Positions 46,320 through 58,279 of a DNA stretch of 64,000 nt are shown piece after piece. Position 1 is the stretch's first letter. Each line of letters opens with the position of its first letter. A program made the translations under genes and the position numbers. Source of the DNA: Laguncularia racemosa (Eukaryota; Streptophyta; Magnoliopsida; Myrtales; Combretaceae); NCBI GenBank assembly GCA_037954665.1, contig JBBMOL010000013.1, forward strand, positions 6,386,001 to 6,450,000. The letters run 5' to 3'. The notes under the pieces were generated by a model, which saw only the letters and a list, made by a program, of their open reading frames with translations, was not told the DNA's origin and made no database searches.

Positions 46320-46600
46320 TTAGAACAATGAACCTTGATAACCTATTTTTGATTGCTAATATGATTTCAGCTTCAAGACCAAGAAAGTTGATTGCCATAG
46401 TCAAGAACTCCATGTTCACAGCAATGGATGTGATAAGATATTTACATGCTTTAACTAAGAGTGATATAGAAACTAAAGATGGTAAAATGTTCATTAGGTC
46501 AGACCTTGCATTCCTTGTATTACCGCTTTCAAGATATGTCCATCAACTCCCCAGTATCAAATCTATACTGACAAGACAAAATGCTACTACTAGATGAATG
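46320..46600 (+). other. Conserved block after relic B, 89-codon frame, unknown
   Basis: An open frame 46328-46597 encodes 'MNLDNLFLIANMISASRPRK' onwards and has no recognisable domain. Part of the DNA recurs after relic C (about 50110-50270: 'gaccttgatta', 'gataagat', 'agtgatatagaaact', 'ttaccgctttcaaga'). That copy carries stops and a deletion of about 60 bases, so coding is not conserved. It is probably part of the duplicated oxygenase-unit spacer. Confidence 0.35.
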
Positions 46601-47430
46601 AGTATGTTGAATCAGTTCTATATGGCCAATTGCCATTGTGAATTTTTCTTTCGTGGAAGACTACAAGCAAAAGTGTGGACATTTTGCCTATAGCAGATTC
46701 CATGAGGATTATACCTTCATTTTGAATTAGCTGGGGATGTAACTTAACCAAATCAAGCACGACTCAAAAGCTAAGGCTGGAGCTGATTCTTAAGTTGTAA
46801 TTGTTAAGCTTGATTCTCACACCATAAGCTACTTGAGAAGTTCAAAATTAAGCTTGAGTAGTTTGTCAATAGCCTTGACTCGCCTACATCCTAATCTAGA
46901 CAAAGAAAGCTTCCATCTCACTATGTCAATCATGTGCTACAACTCACCAGAAGTATCATACCATTCGTTAAGAACTGTCTGTCTAGCCAAGGAACCATAG
47001 CTGCGTTACATAATCAGAAATTCATGAAACTTCTCATCTTCCTCGAGACAAGATGCTATAAGAATTGACAACAATCTCAGTTGCATAAAGTCTATCATCC
47101 CCTCTTTGAAACTGAAAATCGGTCATTTTTCTTATAAACAACGAGCAGCAAAATCGTACACAAAATTCCTAGAGTCAACTATCTAGCAAGACCCCAATAA
47201 CAGAGAAGATGGGCATCAAGATTGTAACAAGGGAATTACAAGAGAAAAATGGGATTTCCAAATCCTAGCCAAAGTTATTATGACACATGCTTTTACACTG
47301 GTGAACTGAAATGCAAGCAATGGTAACAAGTACGTAATCCAAGGGAAATCACAAATTCAACAAAAAAAGACTCTCCTTGTAAGAAGTGACATTAAAAGAA
47401 TTCTTATAGCCATGTATACCAAGAGAATTG
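46601..47430. other. Intergenic, no recognisable gene
   Basis: Moderately AT-rich, unique-looking sequence between the oxygenase relics and the F-box pseudogene. Nothing in it is supported as a feature; the part near 47400 may be the decayed 3' end of the F-box pseudogene. Confidence 0.3.
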
Positions 47431-47439
47431 ATGTTGTGA

Positions 47440-48415
47440 CTTTCCGTGCAGTATGAGATCAGCTCCTCATTATCAGTCACAACCAGAATTTGCCATCCCA
47501 TATTCTCTCATGGCCCATATGTAACGCACACCAATTAGCAGGTTTACTTGTTAGCATTCCACAGATCTCGCTCTACTAAGCACAGGGTTGGTGTCTGAGT
47601 CTGAGCGTAATCATGCACAACCAGTGAGTCTTCCGTTGTCTACCCCATTAGCAACACTTTCTGAGGCCTCCATTTCACTAAAAACCTCATTGCCTATGTG
47701 GAAAACGACAATTGCATTTTTTCCGTTCTTACAATTTCCAATCCAATGAAGAGCTTCCTTCAGGAAAACCTGAGATGACCCACGAGCCACAACAACGAAC
47801 AGTGTCCGTGACTGAGGACTGAATTTGTTTCCAAGAGTTGGTGCTGAGATAATAAATGTCGGCTAACGGTGGAACCTCCACAGACCAGTATTTTCTGAGA
47901 AAGTAGACCAATCTCAAGATCTTAAAGTCATATTTGTGATCCCGGTAATGGGAGCCAAATCCAAGAATATACGTGTGGGAATCATCAAAACTGAAAGAAC
48001 AGGGAACAGGGACATGGAAATACTTTCTGATGGAACAGTTCCATAATACGAGTTGGACATAGTTTTCAATGTAAGTAGAGAAACAGAGCAACCCATTACA
48101 AGAGGCGACAAAATGATATAAATCGTAGCCATTGTCTAAAGGAAACTACTTCTTCTGCTTTTTGCTGTGGTTGAGGATGGCCGAGATCTACGTAAAGGGC
48201 GCTCCTCTCTTTCCTTTCAGAAGGCGACTAGTACCTCAACAGCATGGGTGAATCAGGACCAGAATATTGGTCTTGTTTCTGTTCTCCACAGCGAAAATGA
48301 AAGATGGAGAACTTATAAGAGAGCATCATGACTTGGAGACGCACCTCAGTTGCAACAGCTTTTTCACTGGAAGTATCACCAGAATTTTCACCAAAACTTC
48401 TGATGGAATTTCCAT
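47440..48415 (-). pseudogene. F-box / F-box-associated (FBA) domain protein, pseudogene
   Basis: The start codon at 48415 begins 'MEIPSEVLVKILVILPVKKL', a plant F-box ('lP.evl.eIL.rLPvksLlr'). It continues 'RCVSKS' and then TGA (48328-48326) where Trp is expected in the 'VSKSW' motif. After frameshifts the FBA domain follows: 'CNGLLCFSTYIENYVQLVLWN', 'GFGSHYRDHKYDFKILRLVYF' and 'STNSWKQI'. A frameshift near 47745 moves 'EALHWIGNCKNGKNAIVVFH' to another frame, and 'AMREYGMANS' near 47510 matches the usual 'VMkEYGv.eSW'. Intact members recruit targets to SCF ubiquitin ligases through SKP1. This copy has at least one stop and two or three frameshifts, so it should not make protein. Confidence 0.85.
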
Positions 48416-49539
48416 CCTCTCACTTTGTCACTCGGCCAGAGGTGCCTTACTACTTTTGCCTATACAAAGAACAATAATTTCCAAAAGCACTTAACGGATC
48501 CATTCTTAAAAAAAAAAAAAAAAAACGCTTTAAACAAACTCGAGAAATAATCCAGAATGAAATCAAATTTCCCTCTGCAAGTTTTTCTAACCTCAATATG
48601 TCGAATGGCAACAAACATGACTCGTCCAATTGCCTCAACTTCCATCGTCTCTTGAACCCCCAATTTCCCTTTTCCTGCTCTAAATTGTGTGAATATTCTC
48701 ACTTGAGATCTTTAGCTGATATTTGGAATGGGCAGAAATTTCAGTAGCATTAACTTCGCAGGTTACAAAAGATAGAGCATAACAATATGTTCAACAGATC
48801 AAATCGCATTATCTTTCCCATCTCATGCTACTTAAGATGTGATAATATGTGAATGAACAGAAACAAAGAGCAAGTTTTCAAATAGATATAAAAGAAATAC
48901 AAATTAGATATGGATCAAATGAAAAAAAATATAGATATAAAAAAAATAATTCAAACAGACTCTTAAAAGATTTTGTTGATGAACAAAATTTTAAGATTTA
49001 TTACTCTTAAAACATTTTATCTTTAGTTGAAAGACACTCTAAAGAGCTTGAAATTGGCAAAATTTTTCATTTTAATACATTTGGACACATGGCAAATATT
49101 TGAGTCATGCGAAATAGCTCTTTTTAGCATCACAAAGTTCAATTGTATTTTGAAATTGGAACTCGAAAGATTCGGGTAGTTAAATATAAAATAATCCACT
49201 GCATGGACATTTCTTTTCTCCTCAATTCCAAAAAGAATTTGCTGCTAGAAAATCAATCCCATTTTATCTATTAATGCCTGAGTGTCAAAGAAGTTGTAAT
49301 GAGTGACCCTAATATCACTTTTACTATGTAAAAATAGTATAGAATTGAATGAAATGAAATCGTGATCAAAATAATAAATCTATTCTCATATTTGAAAATA
49401 TATACAAAATAAAATATATATAAAATAGTATTTATTACAAATCCTTTAATTATTAAATATTATAATAAAATTAAATATTAAATAAGTAATTTTAACCAAA
49501 GATCATTAAAAAAGCTAAAATAAAATTATGATTCTAACT

Positions 49540-49723
49540 TTTAAAAGACATTCAAATATAGAATTCATTCTCATATACCAATCATTGATAGGCTACAAAC
49601 TATCCATTCTATGGTTGGCTTCCCACGGACACAGGGAACAAAAACCATGTAGCTTGCTTGCTTTGTTGAACAAATTAGAGCTTGACAGGCTAAAATTTTC
49701 TTCAAAAGGATGCCTTTCATCAG
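49540..49723 (+). pseudogene. Oxygenase exon-1 relic C
   Basis: The plus-strand frame ends 'SLLALLNKLELDRLKFSSKG', which lines up with 'SLLASGDKLELEKLNSARKD' of copy 3 exon 1 and is followed by CAG/GTGAAT, a donor at the same place as relics A and B. Upstream homology is weak, and the start codon region was not identified. Downstream sequence (49725-49880) is homologous to that after relics A and B ('gtgaataaaa', 'tagatgacacaaaatgg'). Confidence 0.55.
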
Positions 49724-49724
49724 G

Positions 49725-52500
49725 TGAATAAAAATACTTTGAATGACATTCTCAAGTGACTATAAAGCAATAGGCTTTGGACGAGCAGATGTCTTATGAT
49801 AGGGCGATCAAACTGAAAATTTCCACTGCTCATAGAGAAGTCACATACAAGGTAGATGACACAAAATGGCCTTTGCGTTCAACTCCCTGACAGCATAGTG
49901 GTCATACTCATGCCCCAATTACCAAACCATTCTGTTTATGATTTTCTTGGAACCATCAAAGTTGAGTCTCTCTTCGATTTAGTCATATTCCCATGATGTT
50001 CCACAATAATAATTTTTAAATGCTGCATTTAGCATTAAGAAGAATTTACTCAATTTTCATGATATCATATTGTCCTGTTCCTAGAGTGAAACACGCACCC
50101 AAGAGTATGGACCTTGATTACCTACCCATGTCGCATGGCTCAAGCAGTGTTCACAACAATGAACACGATAAGATACTAACACGCATTGATAATATAGTGA
50201 TATAGAAACTAATCGCTGGAAGACCTTAATTCCTTTGTGTTACCGCTTTCAAGACATTCCTCAATTTTCAGATAAGATGACCAAGAAATTGATACAAACT
50301 AGGTTGCTAAAAGCCTACCAACTAGTCCAGTGAATAAAAACCAAAATCACAATAAGAGTCCCCCCGTGTCATGCGTTAGGATAATGAAAAAACAAAGTAA
50401 ATGTGCAGAGATCAAAGCAAGCAAGCATTTGATGGAGAGTATTTCTATTGAAAAACAAGAAAATGCTCAGCAGCTAAACCGAATACAAGCACAGAACTTC
50501 TCTTCATAAACTGAAAAATGGCTCGTTCAAGATAAAAAGAAAAGATGCATCTGATACACTGAAATTCTTCACTCTTCTACTTCCTCCTTTGTAAAGACCA
50601 TTGGAACCTGTACAGTAACTTCAGGTGTATTTGTTTCACAGAAGTTGTTTTCAGACTTTTATCAACATTTGGTTGTTCTGAGCTGTCAAATATATAGCAA
50701 TCTCAAGAGATGTGGCTACAATTGCTTTTAGCAGTAAGTGCTAGTAAGAGATATAGGTAGCAACTAATAGCCGGTAATACTGACCATCACATTCACAAAA
50801 ACTGTAAATGGAAGGTAAGAAAAATGATTTCTGTTTTTTTTTTTAAAAAAAAAAAGGACGAGAAAGAAATCATTTTCCTCGTTGTCAATTGGTAGTTTTC
50901 TGTGGTTGTCAACAATCATCAGTAAAAGCTGACACAATCTGTGTCTTCCATTCCCATTTACTTCTAGAGGCTACTAGTTGCCACAAACGCTCGATGTCAT
51001 AATAACATTATTTGACAATCGTAAAGAACTACAGATATTATAATAATAAATGTCAAAAGAAGTTCGAAAAACTTTTCCTGCGAAACGAGCACTTTTTCAC
51101 AACCTCTGCCACAGCATGAGTAAGTGCAAATATCAAAGCCACATAGAAGCAGCTTATTCTAGGTATGTGTTAAAAATTTACAGAGCAGGTGCTCAACTAC
51201 ACATAAGAAAATTAATCTGAAAAGGCTGTTACTAGAAACAGGAAAATAAACAAGAGAAGCTATACAGCTTTCATATGGAGTACACCAAATCTGGATAGTG
51301 CCACCACCAAATACTATGGCTACTCCAAAAAGAAGTGGAACATACAGGGCTCACATCAAAGAAGTATCTATTCAAGTAATGTAAAAAGGACACTCGGATG
51401 GACTCGCTATTGATTATATTGTGAAGTAGCACCAGGGCATTCCACTATCACCAAACCTTTTGCATTCATCACAAATTTGTTTAAGCAGTTTCAATATCTT
51501 ATGCTTGACCTAACAAGAGTCACCAGACAAGATGACAGTAGCATCCAAAGAGGCCAAAATGAACACCTTACACTACTAGTTTCCCTTTTTACTTAAACCC
51601 CCCAACCCTTTCTCGATAGTTGTGTAAGGATGTTATAACAGGGGACATGACCGAGTGTCATATGTGCATCTCCTAATGACTCAAATGAAAACAACAAAAC
51701 CAGAGACAGGGATATCAGACTCCAGGAGAACTTTCCACAAATTATTCAGATTTTCCCATTCTTGAAATTGGACTAAGTAACTGAAATTGCAAATGGGATT
51801 GTTGAAATCACAGATCAGCTATTTAAACAAAAATGATTTTTTTCTTTTTTTTTGGCCAGTTAAAATCAAAATGTTTATTATCTATACAATATTCACAATA
51901 TTCATCACCTGACTTACAATGCATACAACACCCAGATTTTGACTCTACCTCAGTTGCCTACTACCTAGATTCCACGGGCGAAGAGTTTTCCCAAAATATT
52001 GCATTAGGGCATCATAAACAAGAACTCCCAACTAAAGCTAAAAATGTAGAACAAAGTATAGAGGTTGCAACTTTGAGTTAGGTATCTTCACATATGAATC
52101 ATTTCACAAGTTAACCTATAAGCTGGGAAAAAAAAATGAAGTCATCATAGGAAAAAAAAATACCAGAAATACGATTTAAAGGAACAAACATTAGGGCTTT
52201 CAAATGGAGATGCAGCAGGTGAATGACAAAACACCAAACACTGCAGTCAAACCCTTAATTCATCTACGGTTAATCCATCAAAGAGTACTTTAGATAATTA
52301 ATATATGATGGAGAGAGGCAGTACAATAACGTACGTTCATGCACTACGATAACAAAAAAGCAAACACAAAGAGCTAGGTTAAACCCAACAAAAGACTCTG
52401 ATTAATAATAGTTAACTATAGAACTCATAATCCAAAATCCATGTCATAAACAGACACAGAAACCCTAATTCATACGTAAGGGAAGATGGATAGAGAGAAA
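49725..52500. other. Spacer of relic C and 3' region of the TOM7 gene
   Basis: The part to about 50290 continues homology with relic B's spacer. Beyond that the sequence is unique-looking. The plus-strand frame 51833-52081 is not recognised. On the minus strand at about 50640-50570 a short frame reads 'TPEVTVQVPMVFTKEEVEE' before a stop, which looks protein-like, but no connecting exon was found. Part of the region next to 52510 must be the 3' UTR of the TOM7 gene. Confidence 0.35.
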
Positions 52501-52510
52501 TTTAAAATAT

Positions 52511-52744
52511 TCAGACAGGAGTGAGGAGTTGAGAGAGATGGGGCTTGGGCTCGGAATTCATGCCGACGATGATGATGAGAGGAATGAAGCCATAGTGAGT
52601 TATGACCTTAGCTTTCTTTATAGTCCAAGTGCTCCACACCTTGATCGATCGCGCAACAGACTTCTCTTCATCCGCTATAGCCTTCCCGCCGCCCTTTCCC
52701 CTTCCTCCTCCACCCCCGGTCTTCAGAGAAACCCTGGTTGCCAT
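52511..52744 (-). CDS. TOM7: TOM7, mitochondrial outer-membrane import receptor complex subunit
   Basis: A single exon of 234 nt encodes 77 residues. The N-terminus is Gly/Lys-rich and hydrophilic ('[12 protein letters not shown]', about residues 10-21). The conserved core starts '[20 protein letters not shown]' and leads into a membrane segment '[20 protein letters not shown]', ending 'LLTPV'. This is the full plant TOM7 layout, close in length to the 75-residue Arabidopsis protein. I chose the Met at 52744; an in-frame Met 16 codons upstream (52792) would add a tail not expected in the family. TOM7 is an outer-membrane protein that modulates assembly and stability of the TOM translocase around Tom40. 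Codons and frame are intact and plant copies are also short genes, so this is likely functional. Confidence 0.93.
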   Translation of the reverse strand: MATRVSLKTGGGGGRGKGGGKAIADEEKSVARSIKVWSTWTIKKAKVITHYGFIPLIIIVGMNSEPKPHLSQLLTPV

Positions 52745-52799
52745 GGCTGTCTTTTTTGTTTCCCCCGGTTGTAAATAGGATCTTAGCGGCAAGCGGCTT

Positions 52800-54770
52800 G
52801 CCCTCCTTTTACACCTAGCACCGTACCGGGTTAAATATGTCTGCTCCTTATTTGTTGTTGTTTCACCTTTTTACCCTTATGCCATCCCTAGCTCGCGAGT
52901 AAACCAGATTCGTTCGACCTTTAAAAATACATATGCAGACAGCGGACCGCCTTGACTCCTTTAAAAAAAAAAAAAATGTTATTAATATTCATTCTTAAAA
53001 ATATCTACCATTCATATCTCATAAATAAAATTGTCACACATGAAATATTCTATTATTTGTATGTTACTAATCAATTTGCATAACAAGTTAATATAATTAA
53101 ACCTTTCTAGAGTCATTTTTCTATTCATATATTGTTTCACTACTTTTTTAAATCATGTGTTTACAAAAATAAAGTACTAAAGGGATTAAATAGAAGTACA
53201 TGGATCCTTCCTGTAAAATTATAAATAATAAAATAGGGTTGCAGCACTTTGTTTTAAATTTAAGGTTCTAAATGCTCACTTTAAAAGATAAAAAAGTTAA
53301 ATACATATAAAGAGACATGAGGAAGGGGTGTATTTGTAATTTACACTAAATCTTATGGTGTAATTAAACCTTATTATTTATATCATAAGTTTATAAATCC
53401 ATTCACTTAACTCGAGTCGAGGGCGATTGGCTTCACAAGAATTAATGACAAGGCTTAGGGAATCAAATCCATAATTTGGGACTTAAGAAGACTTCGTAAG
53501 GTGAATTTGGAATGCAGATTATTATATTGGTTTGTCTACTTTCATCCTTTCTTAGGTGGGCTTATGCACTCAAAGAGCTCTTCATGGATCTAGACTCAAA
53601 AGAACCCCAATGAAAGATTCATCTATGGGAGGATTCAACTTAGTCATTACTATTAATGCAATTCGACAAATGTCGCTGACGATCAAGCTCTATATATACT
53701 CAAGATTTCTTCCCCGTTTAAAGAATAATCAAGAGATCAAAGAAGCAATATTGTGCTATAGACTTTTGCTTTTGAATATCTAATAAATGCTCACATGAAG
53801 AGCAAGCCACTTCCGGTCGATAATAATGAGATTGATGCTCTAAGCTACTTAACTTGTCATTTGTGCATTTAAGGTGCATAAGACTACCTATCTCCCCTCA
53901 TTGCCTCTCTTTTCAAGTCATTTGTTTATAGTTCATCTCTACATCACTCCTCTAATATCACATGAAGAGTGAAATTTATGTCATATATATGTAATACCAT
54001 CAAAAGGATCCTTTTGTTTTTAACCTATAATTTATTAACTTCCTATTAATTTCATATAAAGTAGGGTTTATATCATTTTTATTACCGCAGATCAAGTTTT
54101 TAGGATTTAGTTCTTATAATTTAATCTCATAGTTTTAGCTTAACTATTTATATTTTCTATATAGAAATATAGGGTTTTAGATATTAATTATTTGATTTCC
54201 TAAAATTTGTATTCTAATTTTATTATTAGAGTTCTAATTTCTAAATTTTAGTTTTGTGAGTTGAATTAAAACTCTAGGATTTTAGAGATCTACTTGTTAT
54301 AACATAGCCTAGACTAGTTTCTCCCTTCAACCACAACAAGTGGTTTCTTACTAGAATGAATTTTGAGAGAGGCCCTAAAGCGTTATTTATAGTGTTTAGG
54401 GTTAGTGGATGTCCCATCTTAGGAATTCTTTTAGGTTTGGTTTCCTTTTAAATTATTCAATTTTCTCTTTTATTTTATGTGTGCTTGTATCATTTAGTTT
54501 TTAATTTATTAGGTCATTACCTTATCTTATTTAGAGATAGTCATTATGTTGTACGTATTTAGGGTTTCTTAGGTATATATAGGTATGGCTATCTTCATAA
54601 TTATTTTATTAATGCCTTTAATTATTTTATTAACAAATTTATTGTTTACAATTCCAAGACATCCAAATGCCCATTATCTAAAAGCAAACCTATGTCAAGA
54701 ATCCTTATGGTTAGCTAAATGATAAAAGCCAACAATTGCTTTATTCTCTCTATTAACTATTTATTTTTAC
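52800..54770. other. Intergenic; TOM7 promoter side then AT-rich DNA
   Basis: About 52745-52930 is GC-richer and is probably the leader and promoter of TOM7 on the minus strand. An A run lies at 52963-52976. The rest is AT-rich, with words such as 'ttagggtt' and 'gagttctaatt' repeated between 54060 and 54300. The frame 53556-53783 (plus) is unassigned. No gene is supported. Confidence 0.35.
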
Positions 54771-54779
54771 TATTAGGCC

Positions 54780-55980
54780 AACATCATCATCGCAAACAAC
54801 CACCACCACCTCCTCGATTGCAACACAAATACCACCTTTAGAACACCACCTCCACCAACATCAATTCGTACCAATAATACCATCGCCACTTACAATTCTT
54901 GACATTGCACCACCGACATAATAAATGTACCCTCTTTTTTACCAATGCGATAATAGTTATACCACCACTACCATTGTATCGTAAGTCACAATAACCCTAT
55001 CCATTACATTATCACCATGGCATTGATGATAATAGTGATAGTGGTGGTTATGTTATAATAATGTGGTGCTAGTGGAAAAAGTGGTATGGCTACATAATGG
55101 TAACAAGTGGGTATAGTGAAGACAATGATAATGGTTGTCAAAATCATGAGTCAATTATATGATTCTACGAGTTTGCAATTTTATGAAGTTTTTCATAATC
55201 AAAATGGAAGAAAAATCATTTAGGTATAGACTTTTGATATGATTATGAATTTAGATGTACGATTCTACAAGTTACTGATTCTATCGGTTTTATACGATTC
55301 TACCAATTCTATACCATTTGATTCCAGGTAAAGTCACGATTTTAACAACTATGGATAAGATAATTGAGATGGTAATGAAAGTAAGGTAGTAGTGAAAATG
55401 TGGTAGTGGGAAGGGTAACAAGTATGTGATGACAACAGGAGTGGAGCAATGGTGCTAGTAGTGATGATAATAGTGGTGCGTTGGTGATATAGTAGTGAAA
55501 GCATTAGGGTTGTTGAACAATTGTTGAAATAATGGTATTGGTGATGATGTATTGGTGTCATGTCATGGCCGTAGGTCATTAGCAGTAGTGAGAGTAGTAG
55601 GTGATAAAGTGGTAGTGGTGGTGGTGGTGCTAGGGTGGTATGGGGTAGTTGTGTTGATAGTGTAATGGTAGTGATGATGGTAGATCATTAGTTCTAACAA
55701 TTTGGTGGTAATTGAAATAGCAACAATGGTGATGTTAGCTTAAGGGTCACAAAGGTGATGTTGATGATGGCAATAGTGGTAATAAGCTTATGCAAGCGGT
55801 GCCATTTTCATTTTGTTTTTAGATGGTATGCTTAGGGATTTGATGGTGGAATTGGTGACAATGGCAATGCAATGAAGTGGTAGTGGTGATAATATTATTG
55901 TTTTATTGGTGGTAAAGGCACTGGTGGAGTAATGGACAATAATTATGGAGAGATTGTGGTGATAGTGTTTTGATTTTTGT
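54780..55980. repeat. Degenerate (GGT/GAT)n-type tract with strand switch
   Basis: From about 54780 to 55010 the plus strand is rich in 'acc', 'cca' and 'atc'. From about 55020 to 55975 it is rich in 'ggt', 'gat' and 'agt'. The words 'gtggtgatg', 'agtggtagtg' and 'gatgatggtag' recur with no fixed period. It looks like a decayed trinucleotide microsatellite whose two arms lie in opposite orientation, meeting near 55010. The minus-strand frame 55349-55579 (His/Thr/Ser-rich) is a product of this composition. Confidence 0.65.
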
Positions 55981-55984
55981 TGTA

Positions 55985-57050
55985 GGAAAATTTTAGAAAA
56001 AATTTATTTGTAGTAAGCAATGACTACCATTGAGGTTGAGGAAGGAGTGACTATTAAATATTCATAGGAATAAAAAATATTTAATAAATAGCTACTACAC
56101 ACATAAAATGCAATCAAATGAAATTGTAATTGTTCCAAAAGGAATAAGAGGAATGAAACTACTAGTCATGCAAATGAACATGCTATACACATTAGAACTT
56201 GGATAATGTAATATATATACCATTGAAAATGTTTCAAGGAGAAAAATATACTACTACCTACACTTCCACCAAGCTATGTTATACACACACACATATGTAT
56301 GTATGTTCTAAAAGTTATTTATTGTTAGTGTAGAGTGAAATATGGAGTATTAATCCAATAATACAAACTAGGGGCATCATGCGCCCACGGGCATGTACTT
56401 GAAAAAATGAAACATGAATAATATGATAAGAGATAATCATGTCATAGTATATTAAGAAATAAAAGTATTGATGTGACTATAATAAGTAGAAAAATAATTA
56501 ACTTTTAAATTGTAAATATGTATAGCTTAAAAAAGGATGATGGAAAAGTGTCAATAGCAAAATGTAAATAAACAAGGGGAAAAAAGGATGAAAATTTAAA
56601 TTTTATGCATTAAAGATGTTTAAAGGGATGTAAAGTTCGAAAGGGAATATATTTGCTCAACACACACACATACATTAGCGAAATCATATACTCACAATGT
56701 GTATGCTTAAAAAAAAAAGAATAATATAATAAGAAAAAAAAAGTTTTATTGTAAGTGGAATGATAAAATATTGCTCAACAGTATAATACTAATTAGTTTT
56801 TCTAATGGGGGATTAAAAATAAAATAATGAAAAACTATTAGTAGAAAACTTGTAAATAAATAAAAAGTGAAGTTGAAAGTTTAAACTTAATATATTAGAG
56901 ATTTTATAACATATAGAGTTTAAAAGGGGATGTATTTACTTAATGTATATAGATATACAAAAGCATTTAAGAAGATGGGTTTTTATTTTTATTTTTATTC
57001 CTCTGAGGAGCCACTCCACAAACAATATCTACATACTAAACTTAGTGTCC
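55985..57050. other. AT-rich intergenic DNA
   Basis: AT-rich sequence with short CA repeats (56283-56292, 56660-56672). Two stretches, near 56520-56660 and 56830-56945, share words ('tttaaa', 'aaagggatgta', 'aaagtttaaa') and may be a diverged duplication. No gene recognised. Confidence 0.35.
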
Positions 57051-57060
57051 ACAACTACAT

Positions 57061-58270
57061 GTGCCAGTGTCATGGAGCAAGAAGTTCTCTCCTACTAGAA
57101 ATTTCGTATGGTACTCAACCATCCTTTATTTCATACATTTTTCCTTATTTTCGGATGGTGAGCTAGCCATCTTTTCTTATTCTTTACCTAGAATTGTTAT
57201 AATCCCATTCTTCATTAAAAATGCCCTTAATCAGCTTTGTGACAATCACCCCTATGTTTGAGAAGACCAACTTTCTCAACTGATTTCATTGATCCCACCA
57301 AATTTGCTCTATTGTTACAAATTATGACATTCCCCTACCTAAATTCGTGATACCCTTGTCATAAGGTTAATCTTTTGCCACTACTACCCATCTCCAATAG
57401 GTTACCACCTTCTTTTGTCCGTTGTTAAACTCCACTAAAGGTCTTCTTTGGCTAAGACTTCGAGCTTTCACAAGCATCTCTCTCTCGTCCTCATTCCTCT
57501 CTTCATCCCGTGAGATCTCATCTTGCTGAATTACTCAATAGTAGGGCAACCCATTGTTGTACTTTCCCCAAATGATTACAACCTATCTCCACCTGTTGCT
57601 AAGCTCTAACCCAAGATTGTCTCAACTAAAACTTCCAAACTTATGTGGCTTCTCTCTCTCTCTTGGCCTTACCCCTCTCTACATCCTTTGAAGCCACCTG
57701 TTCTTAGATTGCCTAATGATAAGGCAACCCACTGGAGTACTTTTGTTTTCCTTCATAGTGATTTAGTTAGCTCTTGTTATAAAAGCCTTAACTCATGATA
57801 GAGTTGCCTTTTTCGCACAACGATGTTCTCTTTTTAGTGGTTGCTCCTTTTAAGCTTAACCCACATGAGTCCTTTGACTTGCAACACATTTACCTTTCTT
57901 TCGCAACAATGTCCTCCCATTGGTGATTGCTTTGAGCTTAACCCATACAAGCCCTTTGTCAATAAGACTACTCTCATATTAATTTCACATGAATAACATT
58001 TAGATGGCTTGATGCAATTTAGAACCTTTAACTTTGATACCACTTGTCAAAAGGCAAGAGGTTCTCCCCTCTTGGAGATCCTATATAGTACTCAATCATT
58101 TTTTGCCTCATACACTTTTACTCATTTTTATATGGCAAGTCAACATTTTCTTCTTACTCTTTACCTAGAACCATTTCAAGTCCATCCTTCATAAAAAAAT
58201 CCTCAACAAGCTTTGCCATAATCCCTCGTATATTTGAGGGAACCATTCTCAATCGATTTCGGCCTACCAT
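57061..58270 (-). mobile_element. Miniature LTR-like element (possible TRIM or deleted copia)
   Basis: Two direct repeats of about 220-240 bp, at about 57061-57290 and 58046-58268, share 'aagaagttctctcctact'/'caagaggttctcccctctt', 'gtactcaa.cat', 'tctttacctagaa', 'tccttcataaaaa' and 'tctcaa.tgatttc'. Just inside the right repeat the plus strand has 'ctttgataccacttgtc', whose reverse strand contains TGGTATCAAAG, the classic initiator tRNA-Met primer site abutting an LTR end '...TTGACA'. The interior is only about 750 bp, with no recognisable protein. That fits a TRIM or a copia element deleted for its coding region. A target duplication was not found, so boundaries are approximate. Confidence 0.5.
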
Positions 58271-58279
58271 GATTATCAT

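Noticed and set aside
50570..50645. Short minus-strand stretch reading TPEVTVQVPMVFTKEEVEE before a stop
   Set aside because: Looks protein-like but is too short, with no acceptor-linked upstream exon found; mentioned in the spacer entry only.
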